DNA of 64,000 nucleotides from Lautropia sp. (GTDB lineage: Bacteria; Pseudomonadota; Gammaproteobacteria; Burkholderiales; Burkholderiaceae_E), in assembly GCA_030530775.1 (NCBI GenBank), contig JAUMUG010000002.1:248001-312000 (forward strand), given 5' to 3'. This document shows, one piece after another, positions 52,442 through 60,404 of this stretch (position 1 is its first letter; the number at the start of each line of letters is the position of its first letter). Both the position numbers and the translations under genes were made by a program. The notes beneath the pieces are model-generated. The model was not told the DNA's origin and did not search any database. It saw nothing but the letters and a program-made list of their open reading frames with translations.

Positions 52442-54319
52442 ATGGCGTCAGTGCCGAGCCGGCGCGCCTCTTTCTTCAGACAAGCTACCGCATTCATGAG
52501 TGACGGTCTCGACAAGAATCCGGGTACGAACCCGCCATCGGCCGACCTCCTGTCGGCCTCCCCTGCCAGGCAGTTCCCCCCTATCGCCTCCGATGCGCAA
52601 GATGCGCATGACGTGTCCAGCAAGACGAAATCCGGCAAGAGCAAAAAGAAGAAGAAAAAACAGAAAGGGCTGGCCTCCAGCCACGACTCGACGGTGATCA
52701 TCCGCGATGCCGATATCCTCGGCAGCAAGCGTGGCGTCGAGACCATGTTCCGCAACGTCTTCCGTTCGGAGCTGGATCTGATCACCCTGGCCGCCACCAA
52801 GGCCAACATCATGATCTCGCTGAACGGGCTGATCGTATCGGCGCTGATGATTTCCGGCGCCTTCATCTACGCCTCCTCACCCCGTTTCATGGTGCCGGCC
52901 TATATCTTCATGGCCACCGCCGCCGGCTCGATCGCCTTTGCGCTGCTGTCGGCCTCGCCGGAACGGGCCGATATGCCCGGAGCCCTGTGGGACTGGATCA
53001 AGGATGTATGCCGCGGCCGAGCCCGCCTGCGCGACTTCACGCAGCGGGTGGTGTACCAGAAAGAATCCTTCGTCACCGACGAGGCAAACATCCTGATCTT
53101 CAAGGACCGGGTCAAGCTGAGCCGCGAGGAATACTGGGAGAAGATGCTCGGCATGATCAATGATCGCGAGCAGGTTTACTCCAAGATGAGCGCACAGCTC
53201 TATTGGCTGGGCCTGATGGCCGACCGCAAGTTCAAGTACCTGAACGTCTCCTATTCGATCTTCCGTTGGGGCCTGCTGGCCTCGGTACTGGCCTTCATCG
53301 GCATCCGCATGCTGCCCGGTACCGAACAACAGCCCAGTCTCCTCGGCACGCTGATGAACAGTCTGGGCGCCCCGGCCGGCATCGGCTCCGGCACGGGCAC
53401 GGGCAACGACGGTCAGCCACAGCGCTTCAAGAGCACTTACGAGCCCTCGGCCGTGCAGCAGCTCGACGATGGCCGCCTGCTGATCGTCGAGGATGAATCC
53501 CGCCGCGCCTTCAGTCTGCTGAAAGCCGGTCCGGACGGCCAGCTGATCGAGGACGACGACATCGATGCCCATCTGCTGACCAGCTTCAAGCGCAAGCTCA
53601 ACGATGTCGAAGCGCTGGCCAAAGACGACAACGGCTATATCTACGCCACCACGTCGCATTCGACCAACAAGCAGGGCGAGCGCAACCCCGACCGCGAGCA
53701 GCTGCTGCGCTTCCGCATCATGGGCAACGATGCCCGCGAGGTGCAGTCCTATCCGCACCTGATCGACCGACTGCAGGCCAGTGCCACACTACAAGAAAAG
53801 ATCGTGGCGCAAGGCGGTGCAAAAGCCGATTTCCGTACCACCAATATCGAAGGCATGGCCTGGGATCCGGTCAACAAGCACCTGCTGCTGGGTTTCCGTG
53901 AACCGCTGGTCGATGGCAAAAGCATGATCATCGCCATCGGCAATCCGGATGCGATGTTCCTGGATGGCGCCGATCCGGAGTTTGCGGCAGTGTACTTCCT
54001 GGACCTGCAGGGCGGCGGTATCCGCGGCATGGATTACGATCCGAAGGCGAAGCAGTATCTGATCACCAACGAGGTGCGCAATGCAGCGGGCAAGAACCGT
54101 TCGCAGCTGTGGACCTGGACGGGTGATGCCGCCAGCGCACCGGTGAATGTGCCGATGCCGGCTTTTCAGCGGATGAAGAACGTGGAGGCGGTGGGCCTCG
54201 TGACGCTGAATGGCAAGCCCTACTATCTGTTCATGAGCGATGAGGGAGATGCGGCGGCGAACATCACCGGGCAGTATCTGAAGCTGGGTTACGACAAGGG
54301 GCTGCCGACGGCGCCTTGA
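52442..54319 (+). CDS. Pycsar-effector-like (DUF5706) membrane domain fused to a DUF3616-like propeller
   Basis: A 625-residue protein with an unusual layout. Residues 1-80 are disordered and end in a Lys-rich run (GKSKKKKKKQKG). Residues about 105-290 match the PycTM/DUF5706 pattern: ELDLITLAATKANIMISLNG, two membrane spans (about 126-144 and 150-170), the helix REEYWEKMLGMINDREQVY, LMADRKFKYLNVSYSIFRWG and a third span (273-291). After a Gly/Thr linker, residues about 330-620 look like a beta-propeller of the DUF3616 type, with blades VEALAKDDNGYIYATTSHST, IEGMAWDPVNKHLLLGFREP and IRGMDYDPKAKQYLITNEV. In Pycsar defence, PycTM proteins are cyclic-nucleotide-triggered membrane effectors, but no cyclase gene is adjacent here. 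AAGGA precedes the ATG at 52442; an ATG at 52496 has no ribosome site. Domain calls are by motif resemblance. Confidence 0.72.
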   Translation: MASVPSRRASFFRQATAFMSDGLDKNPGTNPPSADLLSASPARQFPPIASDAQDAHDVSSKTKSGKSKKKKKKQKGLASSHDSTVIIRDADILGSKRGVETMFRNVFRSELDLITLAATKANIMISLNGLIVSALMISGAFIYASSPRFMVPAYIFMATAAGSIAFALLSASPERADMPGALWDWIKDVCRGRARLRDFTQRVVYQKESFVTDEANILIFKDRVKLSREEYWEKMLGMINDREQVYSKMSAQLYWLGLMADRKFKYLNVSYSIFRWGLLASVLAFIGIRMLPGTEQQPSLLGTLMNSLGAPAGIGSGTGTGNDGQPQRFKSTYEPSAVQQLDDGRLLIVEDESRRAFSLLKAGPDGQLIEDDDIDAHLLTSFKRKLNDVEALAKDDNGYIYATTSHSTNKQGERNPDREQLLRFRIMGNDAREVQSYPHLIDRLQASATLQEKIVAQGGAKADFRTTNIEGMAWDPVNKHLLLGFREPLVDGKSMIIAIGNPDAMFLDGADPEFAAVYFLDLQGGGIRGMDYDPKAKQYLITNEVRNAAGKNRSQLWTWTGDAASAPVNVPMPAFQRMKNVEAVGLVTLNGKPYYLFMSDEGDAAANITGQYLKLGYDKGLPTAP

Positions 54320-54353
54320 GCCATTTCCGGCCGACATCGGATACCTCGATTCA

Positions 54354-55196
54354 TCAGGCCTGGGCTTGGCGCCCCTCCACCCAGGTCTTGATCACCAAGG
54401 TCAGCAGCGCGAACATCGCCAGCAGCGATGCCACCGCAAATGCCGCCGTCGACTGGTACTCGTTGTAGAGGCTCTCGACATACAGCGGCATCGTATTCGT
54501 CAGGCCCAGGATATGGCCGGACACCACCGAGGCCGCCCCGAACTCCCCCATCGCCCGTGCCGTGGACAGACTGACCCCATAGAGCAGCCCCCAGCGGATC
54601 TTCGGCAGCGTCACATGCCAAAAAATCTGCCATCGGCTGGCTCCCAGCACCGCAGCGGCCTGCTCCTCGTCGTCACCCTGCGCCTGCATCAGCGAAATCA
54701 ACTCACGGGCAACCAGCGGCAGAATCACGAATATCGTCACGATGATGATCGCCGGCACAGTGAACATCAGCCGGATATCGTGCTGCGCCAGCCAAGGCCC
54801 GAACCAGCCCTGCGCGCCGAACAGCAGCACATACATCAGGCCGACCACCACCGGTGAAATCGCAAAGGGCAGATCGATCAGCGCACTCAGCATCGATTTG
54901 CCGGGGAAATCATATCGGGCCAACAACCAGGCAGCCACCACCCCGAACAGCACGTTCAGCGGCACGGCCACCATCACCGTCAGCAGCGTCAACCAGATCG
55001 CCGAGCGGGCATCGCGCTCGGTCAGCGCCGCCCAATAGGCCGACAGCCCGCGCTGCAACGCCTCGGAAAACACCACCACCAGCGGCATCACCAGAAAAAT
55101 CAGCACAAAGGCCATTGCGACGAACAGCAGCGCGACGCGCACGCCCTTCGGTTCACCCGTCACCCCGGGCGCGTCCAGAATGCCTGCAGTTCTCAT
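54354..55196 (-). CDS. cysW: Sulfate/thiosulfate ABC transporter permease CysW
   Basis: A 280-residue inner-membrane permease with six spans. The family segments are YDFPGKSMLSALIDLPFAIS, the EAA loop QAAAVLGASRWQIFWHVTLP, and STARAMGEFGAASVVSGH. It pairs with CysT to form the sulfate channel. The ATG at 55196 overlaps the cysT stop by 4 nt. It is the last gene of the operon. The ATPase gene cysA, normally next, is absent: the following gene is on the opposite strand. Confidence 0.94.
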   Translation of the reverse strand: MRTAGILDAPGVTGEPKGVRVALLFVAMAFVLIFLVMPLVVVFSEALQRGLSAYWAALTERDARSAIWLTLLTVMVAVPLNVLFGVVAAWLLARYDFPGKSMLSALIDLPFAISPVVVGLMYVLLFGAQGWFGPWLAQHDIRLMFTVPAIIIVTIFVILPLVARELISLMQAQGDDEEQAAAVLGASRWQIFWHVTLPKIRWGLLYGVSLSTARAMGEFGAASVVSGHILGLTNTMPLYVESLYNEYQSTAAFAVASLLAMFALLTLVIKTWVEGRQAQA

Positions 55197-56023
55197 GCCG
55201 GAGACTCCCGCCGTCGATACTGCCACAACTGCAAGCCGTTGATGACCAGCAGCATCAAAAAGGACATCATCAACAGCACCAGTGCCACCGCCGATGCCCC
55301 CTGATAATCGAACTGCTCCAGCCGTCCCATGATGATCAGCGGCGTGATTTCCGATTCCATCGGCAGGTTGCCGGCAATGAAGATCACCGAACCGTATTCC
55401 CCCACGGCCCGTGCAAATGCCATCGCAAAACCAGTAGCCAGCGCAGGCAACAGGGTCGGCAGAATGACCCGTCTGAATGTCTGCCAACGATTGGCCCCCA
55501 GACAAGCCGAGACTTCCTCTAGCTCCTGCCCCAGCCCTTCGAGCACCGGCTGCACCGTGCGCACCACAAAGGGAATGCCGATGAAGATCAATGCGATCAC
55601 CACCCCCACCGGGTTGAAGACCAGCTGCATGCCCATGGCCTCGGCCCAGCGTCCTATCCAGCCATTGCCGGCCAACAGAGCCGTCAGTGCAATCCCCGCC
55701 ACCGCCGTCGGCAACGCAAAAGGCAAATCCACCAGCGAATCGACCAGCTTCTTACCGGGAAAGTGGTAGCGCACCAGCACCCAGGCCAGTACCAACCCGA
55801 ACACCCCATTGATCGACGCAGCCAACAGTGAGGCGCCCAGGCTCAGTCGATAAGATGCCATCACCCGGGGCGAAAAAGCGGCCTCCACGAAAGTATCCCA
55901 ATTCATGCCCAGCGCAGACATCACCAGACTGGCCATCGGCATCAGCACCATGATGCCCAGAAAAAACAGGGTCGAACCGAGCGCCAGACGAAAGCCCGGC
56001 TTGCGCCTTGCTGTCACCGCCAT
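55193..56023 (-). CDS. cysT: Sulfate/thiosulfate ABC transporter permease CysT (CysU)
   Basis: A 276-residue six-span permease. It has FRLALGSTLFFLGIMVLMP, RYHFPGKKLVDSLVDLPFAL, PTAVAGIALTALL, the EAA loop EVSACLGANRWQTFRRVILP, and FARAVGEYGSVIFIAGNLP. The start at 56023 (MAVTARRKPG) gives the usual length and lies 13 nt after sbp. A long extension upstream in the same frame overlaps sbp and is not used. It works with CysW and the binding protein upstream. Confidence 0.95.
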   Translation of the reverse strand: MAVTARRKPGFRLALGSTLFFLGIMVLMPMASLVMSALGMNWDTFVEAAFSPRVMASYRLSLGASLLAASINGVFGLVLAWVLVRYHFPGKKLVDSLVDLPFALPTAVAGIALTALLAGNGWIGRWAEAMGMQLVFNPVGVVIALIFIGIPFVVRTVQPVLEGLGQELEEVSACLGANRWQTFRRVILPTLLPALATGFAMAFARAVGEYGSVIFIAGNLPMESEITPLIIMGRLEQFDYQGASAVALVLLMMSFLMLLVINGLQLWQYRRRESPA

Positions 56024-56036
56024 ATGCGTATCCAAC

Positions 56037-57065
56037 TCAGGAGGATTTTTTGAGGAAAATCCGATCGAAGGTGCCGCCTTCCATAAAATGCCGGTCATTG
56101 GCCTGCTTCCAGCCACCGAACGCCTGATCGACCGTGAACAGATCGAGCGGCGGCAGCCGATCGGCCACCCGCGCCAACTGCGCCTTGGAACGTGGCCGGT
56201 AGCCATGGCGTGCAATCAGCGCTTGCCCCGTGTCGGTATACAGATAGCGCAGATAGGCTTCGGCCACCGCACGGGTGCCCTTGCGGTCCACATTGCGATC
56301 GACCACGGTCACGGCCGGCTCGGCGAGAATCGACATCGATGGATACACGATGTCGATCTGCCCGGGCAATTCCCTGTGCAGCAGCCAGGCTTCGTTCTCC
56401 CACGACAGAAAGACATCACCCAGATTGCGTCGCACGAAGGCGATCGACGCGCCCCGCGCGCCGGCACTGAGCACCGGCACACGGGCAAACAGCTGGCGCA
56501 TGTAGTCCATGGCCGCTTCATCGCTGCCATAATGCCGACGTGCGTATCCCCAGGCCGCCAGATAGTTCCAGCGGGCACCGCCCGAAGTTTTTGGGTTCGG
56601 CGTCATCACCTTCACATCCGGGCGGACCAGATCATCCCAATCACGGATGTCACGCGGGTTGCCCCGCCGCACCACCAGCACAATGGTCGATGTATAGGGC
56701 GTGCTGTCATCCGGCAGACGCTTTTGCCAATCCTCCGGAATCCAGCCGCCGTTACGATAGAGCGCATCGGTATCGGTGGCCAGCGCCAGTGTCGCCACAT
56801 CGGCATCCAGCCCTTCCATGATGGAACGTGCCTGCTTGCCCGAGCCGCCATGGCTTTGCAGCACCGTCAACGCCTGCCCGGTCCTGTCCTGCCAATACCG
56901 GGCGAACACCTGGTTGAACTCCGCATACATTTCCCGGGTCGGCTCATAGGACACATTCAGGATCTGCACCGGCCGGGGTGCTGCCGCGCTGCGGCCCCGG
57001 ACCGGGGCGAATGCGCTCAGTGCCGCCGCTCCCAGCAGGGTGAGATTCGATCGTCGCGTAGCCAT
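56037..57065 (-). CDS. sbp: Periplasmic sulfate-binding protein
   Basis: A 342-residue substrate-binding protein for the CysTW transporter. The signal MATRRSNLTLLGAAALSAFA has a twin-arginine-like RRSNL start. The mature protein has LNVSYEPTREMYAEFN, SHGGSGKQARSIMEGL, ADVATLALATDTDAL, NPKTSGGARWNYLAAWGYA and VTVVDRNVDRKGTRAVAEAY, all characteristic of the Sbp/CysP family that binds sulfate by main-chain hydrogen bonds. It is 8 nt from cysN and 13 nt from cysT. The TAT-like signal is less common for Sbp. Confidence 0.94.
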   Translation of the reverse strand: MATRRSNLTLLGAAALSAFAPVRGRSAAAPRPVQILNVSYEPTREMYAEFNQVFARYWQDRTGQALTVLQSHGGSGKQARSIMEGLDADVATLALATDTDALYRNGGWIPEDWQKRLPDDSTPYTSTIVLVVRRGNPRDIRDWDDLVRPDVKVMTPNPKTSGGARWNYLAAWGYARRHYGSDEAAMDYMRQLFARVPVLSAGARGASIAFVRRNLGDVFLSWENEAWLLHRELPGQIDIVYPSMSILAEPAVTVVDRNVDRKGTRAVAEAYLRYLYTDTGQALIARHGYRPRSKAQLARVADRLPPLDLFTVDQAFGGWKQANDRHFMEGGTFDRIFLKKSS

Positions 57066-57073
57066 GGCTGCAC

Positions 57074-58378
57074 CTACAGCACCATACCGGCCGCCACGGT
57101 GCGGTTGCTGGATTCGTCCATCAGAATGAAACTGCCGGTGCGCGGACTGTCGTCAAAGCGGTCCGGCAGCAGAGCCTGGGCCGCCATGACGTCGACCGTG
57201 CCGATGTCATTGGCCGACAGGACATCGGCTGGTTCGTACTCCAGCGTTTGCAGATTCAGTTGCTCGCGCACCTGCAACTTCACCTGCGATTCGCGGGTGA
57301 CCTGGCGCAATCGATAGCGCCGCCCCGGCACAAAGGCATCGTCGTCGAGCCAAGCCAGACGGGCCTGCAACCGACGGCTCGGCGCGGGCACGGCCTCCGC
57401 TTCCACCAATACGTCACCGCGCGACACATCCAGATCGCGGTCGAGATAGACCATCACGGAATCACCGGCATGCCCCCGGTCGACCGCGATGCCGCCCAGA
57501 ACGATGCGCTCGATCTGCGCCGTCTGCTTCGACGGAAAGACCGCCACCGACTCACCCGGCCCGATCGAGCCGGCTTCGATCCGGCCGGCATAGGCCCGAT
57601 TGTCTTCTGCCGTATGGCCGCCCCAACGCATCACCAACTGCACCGGTAGACGCAGTGATTTCGCCTCGAATGATTCCAGTTCCAACGATTCCAGCAAGGC
57701 CAGCAATGGCGGCCCCCCATACCAGGACATCTGTGCCGAACGCTCGACCACGTTGTCTCCGCGCAGCGCCGACAGCGGCACGAAATGGGCCTTCTGATGC
57801 CCACCCAGCCCAGACAGCAGCTTCCGGCACGAAGCCACGATCTGATCGAAGCGCTGCTGATCGTAGCCGACCAGATCCATCTTGTTGATGGCGAACAGCA
57901 GATGACGAATGCCGAGCAGGCGTGCCAGCGCAGTATGGCGGCGGGTCTGCATCAACAGCCGCCCACCTTCGCAACGTGCCGCGTCGACCAGAATGACCGC
58001 AGCATCGGCCGTCGACGCGCCAGTCACCATATTTCGGGTGTACTGCTCGTGTCCCGGGCAATCGGCGATGATGAACTTACGGTTCAGCGTCGAAAAGTAA
58101 CGGTAGGCCACATCGATGGTGATGCCCTGCTCACGTTCGGCCTCAAGCCCGTCGGTCAGAAAGGAAAAATCGATCTCACCCTCGACCACCCGCTTGTTAC
58201 GTGCCGAACTGAGCGCGGTCAACTGATCGGCCAGAATGCCACGTGCATCATAAAGCAGCCGACCGATCAGCGTGCTTTTGCCATCATCGACACTGCCCGC
58301 AGTGATGAAACGCAACAGCCCGGCCTGTGCGGCCCGTGCCTGCAGCGCCCGCTGTGCCGGATTCAGAACCGCATTCAT
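57074..58378 (-). CDS. cysN: Sulfate adenylyltransferase subunit 1 (GTPase)
   Basis: A 434-residue GTPase of the EF-Tu type that drives ATP sulfurylase. G-motifs are ITAGSVDDGKSTLIGRLLYD (P-loop), DCPGHEQYTRNMVTGAS (G3), and INKMDLVGYDQQRFD (G4). It ends before any APS-kinase domain, so there is no CysC fusion. That agrees with the downstream use of APS by CysH. The ATG at 58378 shares its A with the cysD stop (TGATG); a TTG one codon upstream is less likely. Confidence 0.95.
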   Translation of the reverse strand: MNAVLNPAQRALQARAAQAGLLRFITAGSVDDGKSTLIGRLLYDARGILADQLTALSSARNKRVVEGEIDFSFLTDGLEAEREQGITIDVAYRYFSTLNRKFIIADCPGHEQYTRNMVTGASTADAAVILVDAARCEGGRLLMQTRRHTALARLLGIRHLLFAINKMDLVGYDQQRFDQIVASCRKLLSGLGGHQKAHFVPLSALRGDNVVERSAQMSWYGGPPLLALLESLELESFEAKSLRLPVQLVMRWGGHTAEDNRAYAGRIEAGSIGPGESVAVFPSKQTAQIERIVLGGIAVDRGHAGDSVMVYLDRDLDVSRGDVLVEAEAVPAPSRRLQARLAWLDDDAFVPGRRYRLRQVTRESQVKLQVREQLNLQTLEYEPADVLSANDIGTVDVMAAQALLPDRFDDSPRTGSFILMDESSNRTVAAGMVL

Positions 58379-59301
58379 CAAAAATACCCCTCGCGTTTGC
58401 GGCGCTCCATCGACGCCTCGTTGGTCTGATCGTCCAGCCGGGTTGCTCCACGCTCACTCAGCGTGGCGCTGGCGGTTTCCACCAGAATATCCGCCGGACT
58501 GGCCGCATCGCTGGCCACCGGGCAGGTGCAGGTGATATCGCCCACCGTTCTGAAACGCACCGACAGCCTTTCGATGACCTCACCCTCTTCGGGCGGAGTC
58601 AGCGGCGTCACCGGCACCAGCAGCCCCCGGCGCCGCACCACCTCGCGCTGATGCGCATAATAAATACTCGGCAGCCCGAGGTCCTCTCGCTCTATGTACT
58701 GCCAGACATCGGTCTCGGTCCAGTTGGAAATCGGAAACACCCGCATGTGCTCACCCTTGAACACCCGTGCGTTGTACAGGTTCCACAATTCCGGCCGCTG
58801 CGCCTTGGGCTCCCACTGCCCAAAGGCATCGCGAAACGAAAAAATCCGTTCCTTGGCGCGGGCCTTTTCTTCGTCTCGCCGCGCCCCGCCCAACAAGGCA
58901 TCGAAACCGAATTCCTCGATCGCTTCCATCAGCGTGATCGACTGAGCCGCGTTGCGCGAATCCCCTTCGTTGCGCAGCCGTACCGTGCCGCGCCGGATCG
59001 AATCCTCCACCCCGCGCACGATCAGCTCCTCACCCAACTCGGCCGCCCGCCGATCACGAAAAGCCAGCACCTCGGGAAAGTTGTGGCCAGTATCGATGTG
59101 CAGCAGCGGAAAGGGAAAGCCCATCGGCCGGAACGCCTTCTCTGCCAATCGCAGCATCACCAGGCTGTCCTTGCCGCCCGAGAAGAGCAGCGCCGGGCGC
59201 TCGGCCGACGCCGCCACCTCCCGCATGATGTAGACCGATTCGCTTTCGAGATCATCGAGATGCGAACGGGTTGCCACACTCGATTCCTTGATTCCTGACA
59301 T
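58378..59301 (-). CDS. cysD: Sulfate adenylyltransferase subunit 2
   Basis: The 307-residue catalytic subunit of ATP sulfurylase (sulfate + ATP to APS). It has the PP-loop motif ALLFSGGKDSLVMLRLAEKA, LHIDTGHNFPEVLAFRD, LLGGARRDEEKARAKERIFS and SNWTETDVWQYIERE, and ends MERRKREGYF as usual. AAGGAG lies 10 nt before the ATG at 59301, which makes the gene overlap the 3' end of cysH by 50 nt, an unusually long overlap. A GTG at 59277 would shorten it. Confidence 0.95.
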   Translation of the reverse strand: MSGIKESSVATRSHLDDLESESVYIMREVAASAERPALLFSGGKDSLVMLRLAEKAFRPMGFPFPLLHIDTGHNFPEVLAFRDRRAAELGEELIVRGVEDSIRRGTVRLRNEGDSRNAAQSITLMEAIEEFGFDALLGGARRDEEKARAKERIFSFRDAFGQWEPKAQRPELWNLYNARVFKGEHMRVFPISNWTETDVWQYIEREDLGLPSIYYAHQREVVRRRGLLVPVTPLTPPEEGEVIERLSVRFRTVGDITCTCPVASDAASPADILVETASATLSERGATRLDDQTNEASMERRKREGYF

Positions 59302-59962
59302 GAAGACCACACTCCTTGTGCTCCGCCGACTCCCACCACCAGCGTCCGGCACGGATCGATTCACCCGGTGCCACGGCCCGCGTGCAGGGAGCACAGCCAA
59401 TGCTGGGATAACCCTGCGCATGCAGCGGATTCACCGGAATTTGATTAGCTTTCACATATTCCCATACCTGATCAAGCGTCCAGTTCAACAGCGGACTGAC
59501 CTTGAGCAGCTCATACACGGAATCGTATTCGCTGATCTGCAGGCTTTCGCGCGTCACCGACTGCTCGCTGCGCAACCCGGTGATCCAGGCCGTCTTGCCC
59601 CGCAGCGCCCGCTGCAGCACCTGCGTCTTGCGCACCTCGCAGCACTGCCTGCGCTGCACCAGGCTGTCGTAGAAGCCATTGATGCCATTGATCCGCACAT
59701 AGCTTTCCACCGCCTCGCGCTCAGGGAACAGCACCTGGATGCGCTTGCGGAAGAAAGCCTCGCTGTCGGCAATCAACTGATGGGTTTCCGGGTGCAGCCG
59801 GCCGGTGTCCAGCGTGAACACGTCGACCGGAAAACGATTGGAAAAGATCAAATGCGCGAGTACCTGATCCTCCACCCCCAGACTGGTGGAAAAAACCGGG
59901 GCCGGCCCCGCATCAACGGCCTGCTGGATCGCAGCCGCCGCCTCCTGGACATGTGCTTGCAT
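59252..59962 (-). CDS. cysH: Assimilatory adenylyl-sulfate (APS) reductase
   Basis: A 236-residue thioredoxin-dependent reductase of APS to sulfite. PVFSTSLGVEDQVLAHLIF and VFTLDTGRLHPETHQL belong to the PAPS-reductase fold. It carries the two cysteine pairs RRQCCEVRKTQ and IGCAPCTRAV that ligate a [4Fe-4S] cluster, so it should use APS rather than PAPS. The catalytic cysteine is in KECGLH near the C-terminus. The chain continues about 15 residues past that motif into the cysD overlap. It is the first gene of cysH-cysD-cysN-sbp-cysT-cysW. The ATG at 59962 begins MQAHVQEAAAAIQQ; an upstream start at 60013 adds unrelated residues. Confidence 0.94.
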   Translation of the reverse strand: MQAHVQEAAAAIQQAVDAGPAPVFSTSLGVEDQVLAHLIFSNRFPVDVFTLDTGRLHPETHQLIADSEAFFRKRIQVLFPEREAVESYVRINGINGFYDSLVQRRQCCEVRKTQVLQRALRGKTAWITGLRSEQSVTRESLQISEYDSVYELLKVSPLLNWTLDQVWEYVKANQIPVNPLHAQGYPSIGCAPCTRAVAPGESIRAGRWWWESAEHKECGLHVRNQGIECGNPFASR

Positions 59963-60013
59963 CGTGGTGTACCTCTGTTGCAAGCCTGCCCCGCCAAACG
60001 TGCGGGACAGCAC

Positions 60014-60404
60014 TCGTCGTCAATGCCCAGCATTGTGTGACCGACAGCGCGGCAATCACAAAGAAGTTCTTTATATGCACTTATATGCCATGCAAATACC
60101 CGATGTGCCAGAAGGGGCACAGCCGGGTGCAGGCGCAACAGCAGCATGCGCTGAGTTCCGGGTCTCGGGAAGGGCTGGGCTTTACGCGCAGCCCGACGCG
60201 AAGATGATGAACAAAGACCCGGGCAAACAGCTATTTATGTCAATGCCCTCAGCGAAAGCGAGGAATTTTTGAAAAGAGCCGAATCCAAGCACAGCCAAAT
60301 CTCATTACATGCAACAAGGCAGGAAAGAGACAAGGTCCTGAATCATTCATCCATCCGAAGCGGCCGGCCCCAGACTCCCGAAGCTCCAGCAGATACTGCG
60401 CGCG
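60014..60404. other. Intergenic region upstream of the sulfate operon
   Basis: About 390 nt containing an unusually AT-rich segment (60055-60110) that is the likely control region of the cys operon, and otherwise no supported gene. The end of uvrD follows. Confidence 0.4.
60070..60096 (-). promoter_or_regulatory. Possible promoter of the cys operon
   Basis: On the minus strand TATAAA (60070-60075) with TTTGCA (60091-60096), 15 nt apart, shorter than the optimum. The surrounding repeated ATATAA-type sequence would suit a LysR-type activator such as CysB, but no defined site can be read. Confidence 0.3.
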
